Positions 1 through 8,743 of a stretch of DNA of 64,000 nt are shown here, one piece after another; position 1 is the stretch's first letter, and every line of letters starts with the position of its first letter. The notes under the pieces are model-generated. The model saw nothing but the letters and a program-made list of their open reading frames with translations. It made no database searches and was not told the origin of the DNA. Made by a program: the position numbers and the translations under genes. The stretch spans positions 94,085 to 158,084 of the forward strand of contig JAKIWI010000006.1 of NCBI GenBank assembly GCA_022750115.1. The letters run 5' to 3'. The stretch comes from Thermoplasmata archaeon. Lineage in GTDB: Archaea > Thermoplasmatota > Thermoplasmata > Lutacidiplasmatales > UBA184.

Positions 1-942
1 GGCGCTCCCCAGATCGTCGGCTACGTCGACCCGTTCCTGTTCGGAGGCGCGGCCGTCTGGCTCTCCCCGTTCCCGGTGCTGCGCGCGGAGCTCGCCATCC
101 TCCTGGTCGCCGGCCTGCTCGTTCTCATCCTGCGTCCCGGATGGTTCCGTTCCTTCCCGCTGCTCCCGGCGCTCGCAATTGCCGGGGGAGCGTCCGCGCT
201 CGCCTGGTTCGCCCTCGAAGGGCTGGCGGCGGACCACGTCCGGGCGTTCGAGTTGCTCGCCCCGCTCACCAACGGCGACGAACTCGCCGAGCTCCTGTCG
301 ACGGTCTACGCCGTCGTCGCCACCGTGCCGATCCTCGCGTTGCTCAGCTCGCCCCGTCCCGCCTCCCCCGATCCTCCCCCCGAGCCCCGACGGACACGAC
401 GGTGGTCCCCTGCTCCGTCGGTCACGGTGGCGATCGCCATCGGACTTCTGCTGCTGGTGCCAGGAGTGGCCGTCACGGCGACGCAGCTCCCCACCTCCGA
501 ACATGCGGTCTACGAGTCGTTCGGCAACGTCAGCGCCTCCGACTTCGCGCTGCTCGACTGGGCGAAGACCCATCTTCCCGCGGGCGCGCGGGTCCTGGTC
601 GCGCCGGGAAGTGCCGCGGAGTTCCTCGTCGCCTACGCGCCCTCCATTCGGGTCCTGTATCCGATGGTCGAGGGGTTCGAGTACCCCAACACCACCTACC
701 GCGACCTGCTCGACGAATTGACCCACGGGACCCTGTCGCCGAACGGGTCGGCGGACCTCGCGATCCTCGACGTCGAGTACATCGTGGTGACCGGCGCGAA
801 CACCGTCCTCGCCAACCCGCTCTCCCCGGCCCCGCTGCTCGCCGACCCGAACGGCTTTCCGATCCTGTTCCAGTCGGAGGATGCGTTCGTCTTCGCCCGC
901 ACGGCGGCGGGCGATCCGCCGTTGCTGGCCGCGGTTACGTGA
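1..942 (+). CDS. C-terminal part of a multi-pass membrane protein (glycosyltransferase-C-like)
   Basis: The frame is open from base 1, so the gene begins outside the window; 313 codons are visible. The visible part has about four hydrophobic helices, with Leu/Val/Ala-rich segments near residues 27-45, 50-65, 95-115 and 140-155. A soluble domain of about 150 residues follows, probably on the outer face. This layout (membrane helices, then a C-terminal alpha/beta domain containing LPAGARVLVAPGSAAEFL) resembles archaeal mannosyltransferase or oligosaccharyltransferase-type GT-C proteins, but the catalytic N-terminal loops are not in the window, so this is a guess. Its stop overlaps the convergent korB stop by 8 bp. 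Confidence 0.6.
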   Translation, partial: GAPQIVGYVDPFLFGGAAVWLSPFPVLRAELAILLVAGLLVLILRPGWFRSFPLLPALAIAGGASALAWFALEGLAADHVRAFELLAPLTNGDELAELLSTVYAVVATVPILALLSSPRPASPDPPPEPRRTRRWSPAPSVTVAIAIGLLLLVPGVAVTATQLPTSEHAVYESFGNVSASDFALLDWAKTHLPAGARVLVAPGSAAEFLVAYAPSIRVLYPMVEGFEYPNTTYRDLLDELTHGTLSPNGSADLAILDVEYIVVTGANTVLANPLSPAPLLADPNGFPILFQSEDAFVFARTAAGDPPLLAAVT

Positions 943-1834
943 ACTCGTCGAGCACGCTCTCGTGCCCCTTCATGCCGGCCGGTTGGTGCGAGAGCGGCCC
1001 CGCCTGCAGGACCTCTTCGAGGTCCTCGTACGTCGGCTTCTCGGTCTTGTAGAACAGACCGATCGGGACCTTCTCGCCCCACTCGAGGGAGCGCTGGAAC
1101 GCCTGCGGGAGGTCCGTGGGGTCGTGCCCTGCGCTGTCGAGCTTGTAGACGCGCTGGCGGAACCAGTCGAACGTGTTGATCTTGTTGTAGGTGACGCAGG
1201 GGCTGAGGGCGTCGACGAACGCGAACCCCTTGTGCTGGATGCCGCCCGCGATCAGGTCGGCCATGTGCTTCACGTCGCCGGAGAATCCCCGCGCGACGTA
1301 GGTCGCGCCGGCCGCGAGGGCGAGCGAGATCGGGTCGAGCGGGTTCTCGATCACCCCGCCGGGGGTCGACTTCGTCTTCTGGCCCATCATCGATGTCGGG
1401 GACGCCTGGCCGGTCGTGAGCCCGTAGACCTGGTTGTCCATCGTCACATACGTCATGTCGACGTTGCGGCGCATGGTGTGGATGAAGTGGCCCGCGCCGA
1501 TCCCGAACCCGTCGCCGTCTCCGCCCGTCGCGAGGACGGTGAGGTCGTGGTTCGACCATCGGACCCCCTCGGCGATCGGGAGCGAACGGCCGTGGATGCC
1601 GTGGAATCCGTAGGCCGAGAGGAAGTGCGGCAGGTTCGACGAACAGCCGATCCCCGAGACGATCACGACATTGTGGCTCGGGATCTTGAGGCGCTTCAAC
1701 GCCATCTCGACCGCGGCGACGACTCCGAAGTCGCCGCACCCGGGGCACCAGGTCGGCTTGGTATCGGACTTCCCGACGACGGGCAGCTGCATCCCGACCG
1801 CCGGGACGACCGACGGCGCACTAGTTCCGGCCAT
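935..1834 (-). CDS. korB: 2-oxoacid:ferredoxin oxidoreductase, beta subunit
   Basis: This is the thiamine-pyrophosphate subunit (299 aa) of an enzyme that oxidatively decarboxylates a 2-oxoacid to its acyl-CoA and reduces ferredoxin. A WCPGCGDFG motif lies near the N-terminus. The GDGDGFGIG stretch followed by MDNQVYGLTTGQ is the metal/TPP-binding signature. The chosen ATG at 1834 gives the usual length of about 300 aa and overlaps the end of korA by 14 bp, so the two are translated as one unit. Order and overlap match archaeal two-subunit KorAB enzymes. Whether the main substrate is 2-oxoglutarate, pyruvate or a broad range cannot be read from sequence alone. Confidence 0.93.
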   Translation of the reverse strand: MAGTSAPSVVPAVGMQLPVVGKSDTKPTWCPGCGDFGVVAAVEMALKRLKIPSHNVVIVSGIGCSSNLPHFLSAYGFHGIHGRSLPIAEGVRWSNHDLTVLATGGDGDGFGIGAGHFIHTMRRNVDMTYVTMDNQVYGLTTGQASPTSMMGQKTKSTPGGVIENPLDPISLALAAGATYVARGFSGDVKHMADLIAGGIQHKGFAFVDALSPCVTYNKINTFDWFRQRVYKLDSAGHDPTDLPQAFQRSLEWGEKVPIGLFYKTEKPTYEDLEEVLQAGPLSHQPAGMKGHESVLDEFT

Positions 1835-3575
1835 ACCCCAACACCTCGACGGCTTTCGCCATGATCTCGAACGGATAGAATGGCTCCCCATCGTACTTCA
1901 GGAGCCGCTGGGGGATCGCGCGCCCCGTCTCGGCGCGGATGAGCCGGCCGAGCTGGCCCGAGTAGTTCGCTTCGACGAGCAACGTCGACTTCGCGCGGCC
2001 GAGCGCCTCATCGACCGGCTTCGCGTGGAGCGGCCAGACGGTGCGAATGTTGAGCAGGTTCGTCGCCACGTTGCGGCGCGCGAGTCCGATCATCGCATCC
2101 CGAACCGGGCCGACGGTGGAACCCCAGGCGACGAAGGTGAGCGGCGCGTCGGCAGGGCCTTCGAGCGCGGGCGGGTCGGTCGCGCCCTCGAGCCCGGTGA
2201 GCTTGCCCATCCGCTTCTGCATCATCTTCGTCCGCTCGGCCACCCAGACGGGCAGGCCGGATTTCACGTCCGAGATGAGGTGCCCCTTTTCGTCGTGTTC
2301 GTCCGAGCCGGCGATCCAGTTGAGGCCCGGCTGGCCGGGGAGCGAGCGCGGCGAGACGCCCGAGGGGGTGTACTGGTAGCGCTTGTACTCGTGGCCGTTC
2401 GAGGGCACCGAGTACAGCGAGGGGATGTCGACATTGAGGTCGATCTCGGAGCGGTCGACCGTCATGTAGTTCTCCGAGAGGTGGAGGTCGCTCGCGAGGA
2501 GGATCGGCGTCTGCCAGTCCTCGGCGAGCTGGAAGGCGCGGATCGTGGCCTTGTACGCCTCGGCCGCGTTGGCCGGGGCGAGGATCGCCCGAGGGAACTC
2601 ACCCTGCCCGGCGCCGAGCATCAGGTTGAGGTCGCCCTGCTCGGTCTTCGTCGGGAGTCCGGTCGACGGCCCCGAGCGCTGCGACTCGACGACGACCAAG
2701 GGGATCTCGGTCATGCCGGCCATGCCGAGCGCCTCGACCATGAGCGAGAATCCGCCGCCGCTCGTCGCGGTCATCGACCGGACGCCGCCGTACGACGCGC
2801 CGATCGCCATGTTGATCGCGGCGAGCTCGTCTTCGGCCTGCTTCACCACGACGCCGAGCTCGACCGAGTGCGCGGCGAGCCAGTGCATGATCGTCGAGGC
2901 GGGGGTCATCGGATACTGGGCGAGGAACTTGCAACCGGCGGCCGCGGCGCCGAGGGCGATCGCGGCGTTCCCGGTCATGAGGAGCTTCGGCTCGCCCGCC
3001 TTGGCGATCGCCCGGTCGTGCGCGCCCGTTTTGGATTGGGCGTGCGCGTAGCCGTCGGCCGCCGCCCCGAGGTTCCAGTCGGCGATGTCCCCCTTCTTCT
3101 TGCCGAACGAGTCGGCGAGGGTGCCTTGGAGGATCTCGAGGGGAATCCCCGCGAGGAAGGCGCTCGCCCCCAGGCCCGCGGCGTTCTGGAGGATCGACTG
3201 GCTGGTGTATTTTCGCGCGATCTCGAGCGTCGGTACCGGGAGCGCCTTCACTCCTGCGGGCAGCGAGTCGGCGGCGACCGGGAACTTCTCCGGGTCGAAC
3301 ACCACGACGCCTCCCTTCGAGAGGCTGGGAGCGTGGATGTCGACGGTGTCCTTGTTCAGCGCGAACAGCACGTCGCAGCCGTCACCCTGAGAGTGAACTC
3401 GCTCGGTCGAGGCGCGCGCCTGGAACCAGACGTGACCGCCGCGGATGACGGACTGGTAGGCGTTGAGCCCGAACAGGTTCAGCCCCATCCGGGAGAACGA
3501 CTTCGACAGAACCTCGCCGACGGAGGCGATCCCGTCGCCGGCCGCGCCCCCGGCGCGGACCGAAATCTCGCCCAT
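1821..3575 (-). CDS. korA: 2-oxoacid:ferredoxin oxidoreductase, fused gamma-alpha subunit
   Basis: A 584-aa protein in which the gamma domain (residues 1 to about 190, starting with RAGGAAGDGIASVG) is fused to the alpha domain, as in KorA of many archaea and actinobacteria. The alpha part carries the substrate/TPP contact region around QYPMTPAST and the SGGGFSLM segment. It forms the heterodimeric enzyme with KorB encoded directly downstream. A TATA-like element on the minus strand (3598-3607, CATTAATATG) lies 23-32 nt before the ATG, so the transcript is nearly leaderless. It feeds reduced ferredoxin into anabolism or respiration. Confidence 0.93.
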   Translation of the reverse strand: MGEISVRAGGAAGDGIASVGEVLSKSFSRMGLNLFGLNAYQSVIRGGHVWFQARASTERVHSQGDGCDVLFALNKDTVDIHAPSLSKGGVVVFDPEKFPVAADSLPAGVKALPVPTLEIARKYTSQSILQNAAGLGASAFLAGIPLEILQGTLADSFGKKKGDIADWNLGAAADGYAHAQSKTGAHDRAIAKAGEPKLLMTGNAAIALGAAAAGCKFLAQYPMTPASTIMHWLAAHSVELGVVVKQAEDELAAINMAIGASYGGVRSMTATSGGGFSLMVEALGMAGMTEIPLVVVESQRSGPSTGLPTKTEQGDLNLMLGAGQGEFPRAILAPANAAEAYKATIRAFQLAEDWQTPILLASDLHLSENYMTVDRSEIDLNVDIPSLYSVPSNGHEYKRYQYTPSGVSPRSLPGQPGLNWIAGSDEHDEKGHLISDVKSGLPVWVAERTKMMQKRMGKLTGLEGATDPPALEGPADAPLTFVAWGSTVGPVRDAMIGLARRNVATNLLNIRTVWPLHAKPVDEALGRAKSTLLVEANYSGQLGRLIRAETGRAIPQRLLKYDGEPFYPFEIMAKAVEVLGYGRN

Positions 3576-3597
3576 CGACGCGCTTCGAGCGGGAGTG

Positions 3598-3607
3598 CAT
3601 ATTAATG
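3598..3607 (-). promoter_or_regulatory. TATA box of korAB
   Basis: The minus strand reads CATTAATATG, an AT island in a GC-rich region, 23-32 nt before the korA ATG. The spacing fits a leaderless archaeal transcript. Confidence 0.55.
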
Positions 3608-3699
3608 GGTTGCCGGGCCCGGACCGACAGGGGACCGCCGGCGTGTCGCTGGGGCGCGGCGGCGAAAGAGGTTAGGCACGCTCAACCCTCCCACGTGTC

Positions 3700-3957
3700 G
3701 TGGTCGGCACGGTCGTGGTCCGCCTCTACGCCACGGCCCGGGAGGCCGTGGGAAACGCCCGACTCGAACGACCGGCTGGGCCGCACGGCGTCTCCGTCGG
3801 GGGTCTGCTCGATGCGTTGTCCCACGACTACCCGGCCCTCGCCCCGATCCTCCGACACGCGCGCTTCGCCCGGAACGGGAGCTACCTGCGCGGCCGCTCC
3901 GGGCGACTTCGTCCGGGCGACGAGCTCGCGATCCACCCGCCCTATAGTGGTGGATAG
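3700..3957 (+). CDS. moaD: MoaD-like sulfur carrier protein
   Basis: An 85-aa ubiquitin-fold protein ending in Gly-Gly (PPYSGG), the tail that is adenylated and thiocarboxylated. It is the small subunit of molybdopterin synthase and passes sulfur to precursor Z together with MoaE, encoded 2 nt downstream. The first strand (VVVRLYATAREAVG) and the LRPGDELAIHPP segment are typical of MoaD. The GTG start is the one that gives a normal length. No other molybdenum-cofactor gene lies in the window. Confidence 0.85.
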   Translation: MVGTVVVRLYATAREAVGNARLERPAGPHGVSVGGLLDALSHDYPALAPILRHARFARNGSYLRGRSGRLRPGDELAIHPPYSGG

Positions 3958-3959
3958 TC

Positions 3960-4433
3960 GTGTCCGTCCGGATCTCCCCGCGCCCGCTCGATCTGGACCA
4001 GGCGACCCGAGAGCTCGGCCGGCGCGATGCGGGCGCGGTCGTGGTGTTCGCCGGAATCGTGCGTCCCGACTCGACGCCAGCCGGGAAGGTTCGTGCGTTG
4101 TTCTACGAAGCGGACTCGGTGATGGTCCGCAAGTCCCTCGCGCGCATCGCCCGCGAGACCCTCGCTCGCCCCGGTGTGCAGCGCGTCGTCCTTTGGCACC
4201 GAACCGGCCTGCTCGCGGTCGGCGAAGTGTCGGTCGTCGTGGGAGCCGCGGCGGGCCACCGCGCCCAGGCCTTCTCCGCCGCCCGACGGCTGATCGAGGC
4301 GGTCAAGCGCGACGCGCCGATCTGGAAGACGGATCGACTTTGGTCCCCGCCTCCACGGCGGCGACCCCCATCCCCTCCGCGGGGCTCCCGGAGTACCGGT
4401 CGTGCTCGGAGAACCGGGGCAGCTCGACGCTAG
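3960..4433 (+). CDS. moaE: Molybdopterin synthase catalytic subunit
   Basis: A 157-aa MoaE protein that joins MoaD-thiocarboxylate sulfur to precursor Z to form molybdopterin. The core is clear: AGAVVVFAGIVRP near the N-terminus and RLIEAVKRDAPIWK near residue 120, where the Lys is the conserved catalytic region. After PIWK the usual short C-terminus is replaced by about 35 Pro/Arg-rich residues, which may be a lineage-specific tail or the result of a small frameshift near 4330. The GTG start at 3960 follows the moaD stop by 2 nt, so the two are co-translated. Confidence 0.85.
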   Translation: MSVRISPRPLDLDQATRELGRRDAGAVVVFAGIVRPDSTPAGKVRALFYEADSVMVRKSLARIARETLARPGVQRVVLWHRTGLLAVGEVSVVVGAAAGHRAQAFSAARRLIEAVKRDAPIWKTDRLWSPPPRRRPPSPPRGSRSTGRARRTGAARR

Positions 4434-4495
4434 GCCGACGAAGCCGGCTCGAACACCGACCGCGTCGGTTCGCTCGTCGGCACCCTCGGTCGTCC

Positions 4496-4505
4496 GTTAT
4501 ATACC
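4496..4505 (+). promoter_or_regulatory. TATA box of the Mrp/NBP35 gene
   Basis: GTTATATACC stands 20-29 nt before the ATG at 4525. It supports this start over the longer frame that opens at 4402. Confidence 0.6.
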
Positions 4506-4524
4506 GTGGGCCGGCTCCGTGACG

Positions 4525-5400
4525 ATGGCCGGACCGAGCACGAGCCCCCCCGGTCCGCAGCCGACCTCCCAGCCGCCCGGGGGACCCGCCACCCGCGGGC
4601 GTCCCGGCGGAGTGCTTCAGAAGATGGGCAAGGGCCAGATCGCCCATGTGGTGGCGGTCGGATCCGGCAAGGGCGGCGTGGGAAAGTCCGCCACGACGGC
4701 GTTGCTCGCCGCCGAGCTGCGTCGGCGAGGTCTATCGGTCGGCCTGCTCGACGCCGATGTGACGGGCCCGTCCGTCCCGAAGCTGTTCGGCCTGGCGGGG
4801 CCGCTCCTCGACAAGGGGGAAGGCATCGAGCCGAAGTCGACGCCGAGCGGCATCCCGGTGGTCTCCTCCCAGTTCCTGGTGGAGGACGAGCAGGCGCCGG
4901 TGATCTGGCGCGGTCCGCTGGTGACCCGCCTCATCATGCAGTTCTTCGGGGGCGTCAACTGGAACAAGCTCGACTACCTGTTGATCGACATGCCGCCCGG
5001 GACGAGCGACGTCCCGCTCACCGTGTTCCAGACCATCCCGATCGATGGGATGGTGTTCGTGTTCACGCCGCAGGAGCTCGCCGGAATGATCGTCAAAAAG
5101 GCGATGAACATGGCCCGCGACCTCCACGTCCCGCTCCTCGGCGCGGTGGAGAACATGAGCTTCCTCAACTGCCCGCACTGCGGCGAGCGGATCCTCCCGT
5201 TCGGTGAGAGCGGCGTCGACGCCATCGCCCGTGAGTATGGCGTGCCCGTACTCGGCAAGCTGCCCCTCGACCCCGCGCTCTCGGCCGCCGCCGACCACGG
5301 AACGATTGGCGACTACCAGTCGGACGCCGTCCGGGCTCTCGGCGAAGCGTTCCTCGCCGCCGTCGCCGCGCAAACGTCGAGCGCGGTCACGACCCTGTAG
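4525..5400 (+). CDS. Mrp/NBP35 family iron-sulfur carrier ATPase
   Basis: A 291-aa P-loop ATPase of the Mrp/ApbC/NBP35 family, which hands [4Fe-4S] clusters to apo-proteins. It has the deviant Walker A GSGKGGVGKSA near residue 48, a DADVTGPSVPKLFGL switch, DMPPGTSD, and the cluster-bridging CPHC motif near residue 215. The ATG at 4525 is chosen because of the TATA box 20-29 nt upstream. The N-terminal 30 residues are Pro/Gly-rich and lack the extra four-Cys ferredoxin-like motif of eukaryotic Nbp35. The gene ends 14 bp inside the convergent traB-like gene. Confidence 0.92.
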   Translation: MAGPSTSPPGPQPTSQPPGGPATRGRPGGVLQKMGKGQIAHVVAVGSGKGGVGKSATTALLAAELRRRGLSVGLLDADVTGPSVPKLFGLAGPLLDKGEGIEPKSTPSGIPVVSSQFLVEDEQAPVIWRGPLVTRLIMQFFGGVNWNKLDYLLIDMPPGTSDVPLTVFQTIPIDGMVFVFTPQELAGMIVKKAMNMARDLHVPLLGAVENMSFLNCPHCGERILPFGESGVDAIAREYGVPVLGKLPLDPALSAAADHGTIGDYQSDAVRALGEAFLAAVAAQTSSAVTTL

Positions 5401-6130
5401 GTTCGCGAAGGGCGCCGAACGCCACCGTCTCGCACGGGACCCCGCGCCCTCGGAGAGCCGCGGCGAGCCCGGCGACGTGCGCGTCCCCCACGACGGCGGC
5501 CACCCGGCCGTAGCCGTTGCGTCGGGCGTCCACAAGTCGCCCCGCCATGTGCTCGTTCCGCTCGTCCAGAAGGACGCGGGCGACCGAGGGGTACGCCTGG
5601 CGGAGCTGGTCGACGTAGTCCTGGGGCGAGTCGACGTACTTGTCGATCTCGTGCCGCACGAGTCGGGACGGGAGGAACAGGCCGACGATGCTCCCCACGA
5701 GGAGGCCGATCCGCTCCTTGGGCGACAGGGAGGCGATCAGCCGACCGACCGTCTGGCGGATCGGGTCGTCGATGAGGAGCAACGGGATTCCCCGCTCCCT
5801 CGCGACGGTGGCCGCGCTGCGCATCTCCGCACCCGCGAACCCCGCGCCGAGGTCGCCCCCGAGGCGCCGTTGGACGACGCTCCAGAGGCGCAGGAACAGC
5901 GGTGCGTCCCCCCCGCGCCCGGACACCGGCGTTTCCGCGAGCAGCGAGCGGGCCCGCTCCTCGTCGAGCTCGACCGCGATGGCGTCGAGCGGCCGGTCCT
6001 TCAGGGTCCGCCGGATCGCGGCGTCGAGGTCCACGACGTGGGCGGCGCCCACGAGCAGGACCGGCGCCTCGAGCGTGCTACTGAACACATCGAGGGGACC
6101 CCGGTCGGCCAGATGGGGGTTGCGCCCCAC
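5387..6130 (-). CDS. TraB/PrgY family protein
   Basis: A 247-aa protein of the TraB/PrgY family, a metalloprotease-like EreA/ChaN-type fold found in archaea, bacteria and eukaryotes. Visible family motifs are LLVGAAHVV near the N-terminus, AVELDEERA, the GIPLLLIDDPIRQTV segment, LLDERNEHMA, and VVGDAHVAG near the C-terminus; the conserved His and Glu of the first and last motifs are present. A hydrophobic stretch near residues 145-160 may contact the membrane. Many archaeal members have a longer C-terminal membrane domain, so this is the short form. The start is a GTG. Function is not established for the archaeal members. Confidence 0.8.
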   Translation of the reverse strand: MGRNPHLADRGPLDVFSSTLEAPVLLVGAAHVVDLDAAIRRTLKDRPLDAIAVELDEERARSLLAETPVSGRGGDAPLFLRLWSVVQRRLGGDLGAGFAGAEMRSAATVARERGIPLLLIDDPIRQTVGRLIASLSPKERIGLLVGSIVGLFLPSRLVRHEIDKYVDSPQDYVDQLRQAYPSVARVLLDERNEHMAGRLVDARRNGYGRVAAVVGDAHVAGLAAALRGRGVPCETVAFGALREPTGS

Positions 6131-6167
6131 CGCGAGGCATTTGGACTGGGACGGCTACGTCGTCGCC

Positions 6168-7250
6168 GTGCTGACCCCGTTTCCACCGCCGCAGGACCCG
6201 AAACCGCCCCGGGGCCGAACCCGTCACCCATTCTTCATGCACGAAATGATCCGGCGCCAGCACGTCGCCGTGAAGGCGACGCTCGCGGCGGCTGGAGAGT
6301 TCCACACCCAACTCCCAGTTCGCGACCCCAAGGCTCGCCTGCTGACCCTGGGGATCGGGACATCGTATCACGCGGCCCTCGCCGTCGCCTTCGCGGCACG
6401 CGAGGCATCGCCCGGCCGAGTGGTGGAAGCCCGGCCCGCGTTCGAGTTCTTGGACACGCCGGCCGAGATGGGGTCCGACGTCGCGATGGTGTTCTCCGAA
6501 TCCGCCGAGACCCACGTGACCGTCCGGGCGATGGAGCTCCTGCGGAGCCGGAAGGTCCCGACGTTGCTCGTCACCGCGGCCCCCCAGGGGGAGGGGCGCG
6601 CCGTCGCCACCGAGGTATTCGAGACGAAGCATGCGCAAGAGTCGTCCTGGACCCACACGGTCAGCTACTCGGCGGCGATCGCTGCCGGCTGGGCGCTCGT
6701 CCAGCCGCGGCCGGACCCGGTGGCGGACGCGACGGTGGTCCAAGCGGTCGAGGACGCGCTCGCGCTCGAGCCGCGGGTGATGGAGACCGTGGAAGCGCTC
6801 GGGGACCGCGACCGGTTCCTCATCGTCGGTTCGGGCAGCGCGGCGGCCAGCGCGCGGGAAGCAGCCCTCAAGATCCGAGAAGCCACGCGCCGCTTTGCGG
6901 CGGCCGTCGGCGTCGAGGAGCTGCTCCATGGTGTGCTCCCCTCGGTCAACGAGCGCACGGCCGTGCTCGCGATCACCGGGACCTCGCTCGAACGACGGCG
7001 CGCGGACGAGGGCCTCGCGGCGGTCCGCCACCTGGACGGGTTCACCTGGCTTGTCGATACCTCCGCCGGTCCGAGCATCGAATCCGGCCTCTCGCTGCCT
7101 CCCGTCCCGCCGGGCATCGCTCCCGTCGTGCAGGCGATCCCCTTGCAGTCGCTCGCGTACTGGATGGCCGTTCAGGACGGGCTGAACCCGGACATCATGG
7201 GGCTCGACGACCCGAAGGTCCTCGCCGCGCGGCGCAGCTTCGGGATCTGA
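6168..7250 (+). CDS. SIS-domain sugar-phosphate aminotransferase/isomerase-like protein
   Basis: A protein of about 360 aa with two SIS domains, corresponding to the isomerase half of glucosamine-6-phosphate synthase without the glutaminase domain. The first domain has GIGTSYHAAL, and the second has IVGSGSAAASAREAALKIREA, the phosphosugar-binding loops. A start at the GTG 6168 keeps the HPFFMHEM segment, which matches the conserved entry to GlmS SIS domains (H-x-M-x-x-E-I); an ATG at 6237 is the alternative. It might act as a sugar isomerase, a deaminase, or an aminotransferase using free ammonia. The substrate is unknown. Confidence 0.75.
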   Translation: MLTPFPPPQDPKPPRGRTRHPFFMHEMIRRQHVAVKATLAAAGEFHTQLPVRDPKARLLTLGIGTSYHAALAVAFAAREASPGRVVEARPAFEFLDTPAEMGSDVAMVFSESAETHVTVRAMELLRSRKVPTLLVTAAPQGEGRAVATEVFETKHAQESSWTHTVSYSAAIAAGWALVQPRPDPVADATVVQAVEDALALEPRVMETVEALGDRDRFLIVGSGSAAASAREAALKIREATRRFAAAVGVEELLHGVLPSVNERTAVLAITGTSLERRRADEGLAAVRHLDGFTWLVDTSAGPSIESGLSLPPVPPGIAPVVQAIPLQSLAYWMAVQDGLNPDIMGLDDPKVLAARRSFGI

Positions 7251-7324
7251 AACCTCCCCCAGCGGCGACCGCGGCGCCCGAGGACCGCGCCAAACCCAAA
7301 TACGGGAGGTCGGTCGCGCGCGCG

Positions 7325-7624
7325 ATGGCCCTCACGATCTTTGAAGTCCCGAGCACCCGCCGCACCGAGCTCGATGCGGCGCTCCGTGACGACATCGTTT
7401 CGCGGCAGAGCCAGAAGATCCGCGACGCGCCCTCCGCGGGCGGCCCCGCGGGGCAGCTCTACGTCGTCGTGAGCGGCGCGCCCGAGGCGGTCGCGCGGGC
7501 GGATGGGCTTCTGACCCCGCTGGGTCGCAAGCTCCCTCCCGCGGAGGCCGACAGCCTGCAGAAGAAGTTCCAGGACGAGGACGACGCAGCGTCCGCGGGC
7601 ATGGGCCTCTTCTTCACCGAGTAG
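7325..7624 (+). CDS. Conserved-looking hypothetical protein, 99 aa
   Basis: A small acidic/polar protein that I do not recognise. It begins MALTIFEVPSTRRTELDAAL, has a possible beta-strand LYVVVSGAPEAVARAD that looks like a ligand- or nucleic-acid-binding beta-alpha unit, and ends in an acidic segment. The ATG at 7325 is preceded by an AT-rich element (AAATACG, about 7299-7305) at TATA distance. It ends 5 nt before the convergent GPN GTPase stop. Codon use looks like that of the neighbours, which supports a real gene. Confidence 0.65.
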   Translation: MALTIFEVPSTRRTELDAALRDDIVSRQSQKIRDAPSAGGPAGQLYVVVSGAPEAVARADGLLTPLGRKLPPAEADSLQKKFQDEDDAASAGMGLFFTE

Positions 7625-7629
7625 CGGGC

Positions 7630-8424
7630 CTACTCTCGCTCTTCGGGGCTGTGCGACGGCTCGAGGTCGTCGCCGCCCGAGAAGCTCTGCTGGAACTGCC
7701 GGTACAGGTTCTCGAGGCCGACCCCGCTCCGCGCGGAAGTCGGGATCAGCGTGGCGAGCGGGGCCAGGGCCTCCATCGCGCGGAACAGCTCGGTCGAGAG
7801 CGCGAGGTCCGGCGTCGCGACGTCGCGGGTGACCGCGTCGTAGAGGCGGCCCGGCTCGTCCGACCAGCCGAGGATCTCCTCGAGCCGTTCGGGCACGACG
7901 AGGTCCGTCTTGGTGAGGACGTTCACGGTCGGGAGTCGGAACCGGAACTCGACCGTCGCGGAGAGAAGGAGGAGCGAGACGAAGCCGTTGGGAGTCTTCG
8001 CGAGCGCCGGGTCGAACAGGAACGTGATCAAGGAACGCTCGCCGCTCAGCGCATCGACGATGGCGCGCGATGCCTCTCGGAAGGCGAACAGCTCGATCTG
8101 CCCCGGGGTGTCCACGAGCAGGTAGTCGGAGCGGAACTCCGAGAGCGCTTGTTTCACGTCGAACACTTTGAGCGCGATCATGTCGGCGGCGGCGACCTGC
8201 GCGCCGTTCGGGCCGAGCTCGTGCTCCTCCATGACCTCGGACAGCCGCACCCACTCGCGGATGTCGACGTCGGGCGCGAGGTCGGGACTCTCATTCCCCG
8301 GGTCGAGGTTGAGGACCGTCGCGTCGTAGCCGGAGGTCTTCAGGTAGTTGCGGAACGCCGTGACGAGGTTCGTCTTGCCGGCACCGGCGGTCCCGGTGAA
8401 GTAGACCGTCTGGGGCTCGTCCAT
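7630..8424 (-). CDS. GPN-loop GTPase
   Basis: A 264-aa GTPase of the GPN family (archaeal PAB0955 type; the eukaryotic relatives assemble RNA polymerase II). It shows Walker A GTAGAGKT near residue 10, the diagnostic Gly-Pro-Asn loop (ELGPNGA, near residue 72), DTPGQIELF as switch II, and NVLTKTD as the guanine-specificity motif. It acts as a homodimer in the cytosol. Its ATG directly abuts the stop of srp19 (0 nt gap), so it belongs to a ribosomal/SRP operon (rps8e, srp19, GPN). Confidence 0.93.
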   Translation of the reverse strand: MDEPQTVYFTGTAGAGKTNLVTAFRNYLKTSGYDATVLNLDPGNESPDLAPDVDIREWVRLSEVMEEHELGPNGAQVAAADMIALKVFDVKQALSEFRSDYLLVDTPGQIELFAFREASRAIVDALSGERSLITFLFDPALAKTPNGFVSLLLLSATVEFRFRLPTVNVLTKTDLVVPERLEEILGWSDEPGRLYDAVTRDVATPDLALSTELFRAMEALAPLATLIPTSARSGVGLENLYRQFQQSFSGGDDLEPSHSPEERE

Positions 8425-8724
8425 CTAGTGCGTCGCCCCCGCCGCCCGCCTCCGCGTCAGCTCGGCGCCGAGCCGCCGCAAAAACTCGGCCTTGGAGACG
8501 CCCGGCTGCTTCACGACCTTGAGGCGGCCCGCGTAGGTCGAAACCTCGCGGGGGTACTGCTTGTCCGGCTCCGCGGTCGCGACGAAGCCGAGCTTCGTCG
8601 CCGCCTCGGCAATCTCGGAGAGGGTCGCGTCCGCGACGGCGATCCGGTTGGGGACGCGTCGACCCAAGGCGCGCGTCACGCCCTGCTTCACGTAGGTGGG
8701 GTAGACGAAGAAATGGTCGGGCAT
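8425..8724 (-). CDS. srp19: Signal recognition particle 19 kDa protein
   Basis: A 99-aa SRP19, which binds SRP RNA and helps SRP54 to load. The N-terminal FFVYPTYVKQGVTRALGRRVP and the basic C-terminal KQPGVSKAEFLRRLGAEL are family features. The ATG at 8724 gives the usual archaeal length. It lies 19 nt downstream of rps8e and directly abuts the GPN GTPase, so all three are probably transcribed together. Confidence 0.92.
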   Translation of the reverse strand: MPDHFFVYPTYVKQGVTRALGRRVPNRIAVADATLSEIAEAATKLGFVATAEPDKQYPREVSTYAGRLKVVKQPGVSKAEFLRRLGAELTRRRAAGATH

Positions 8725-8743
8725 CCCCGTCTCAGGGTGGGGT

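Noticed and set aside
1671-3605. A 644-codon plus-strand frame opposite korA
   Set aside because: Antisense shadow of a gene with unmistakable KorA motifs; the composition is Arg/Asp/Gly repeats without structure.
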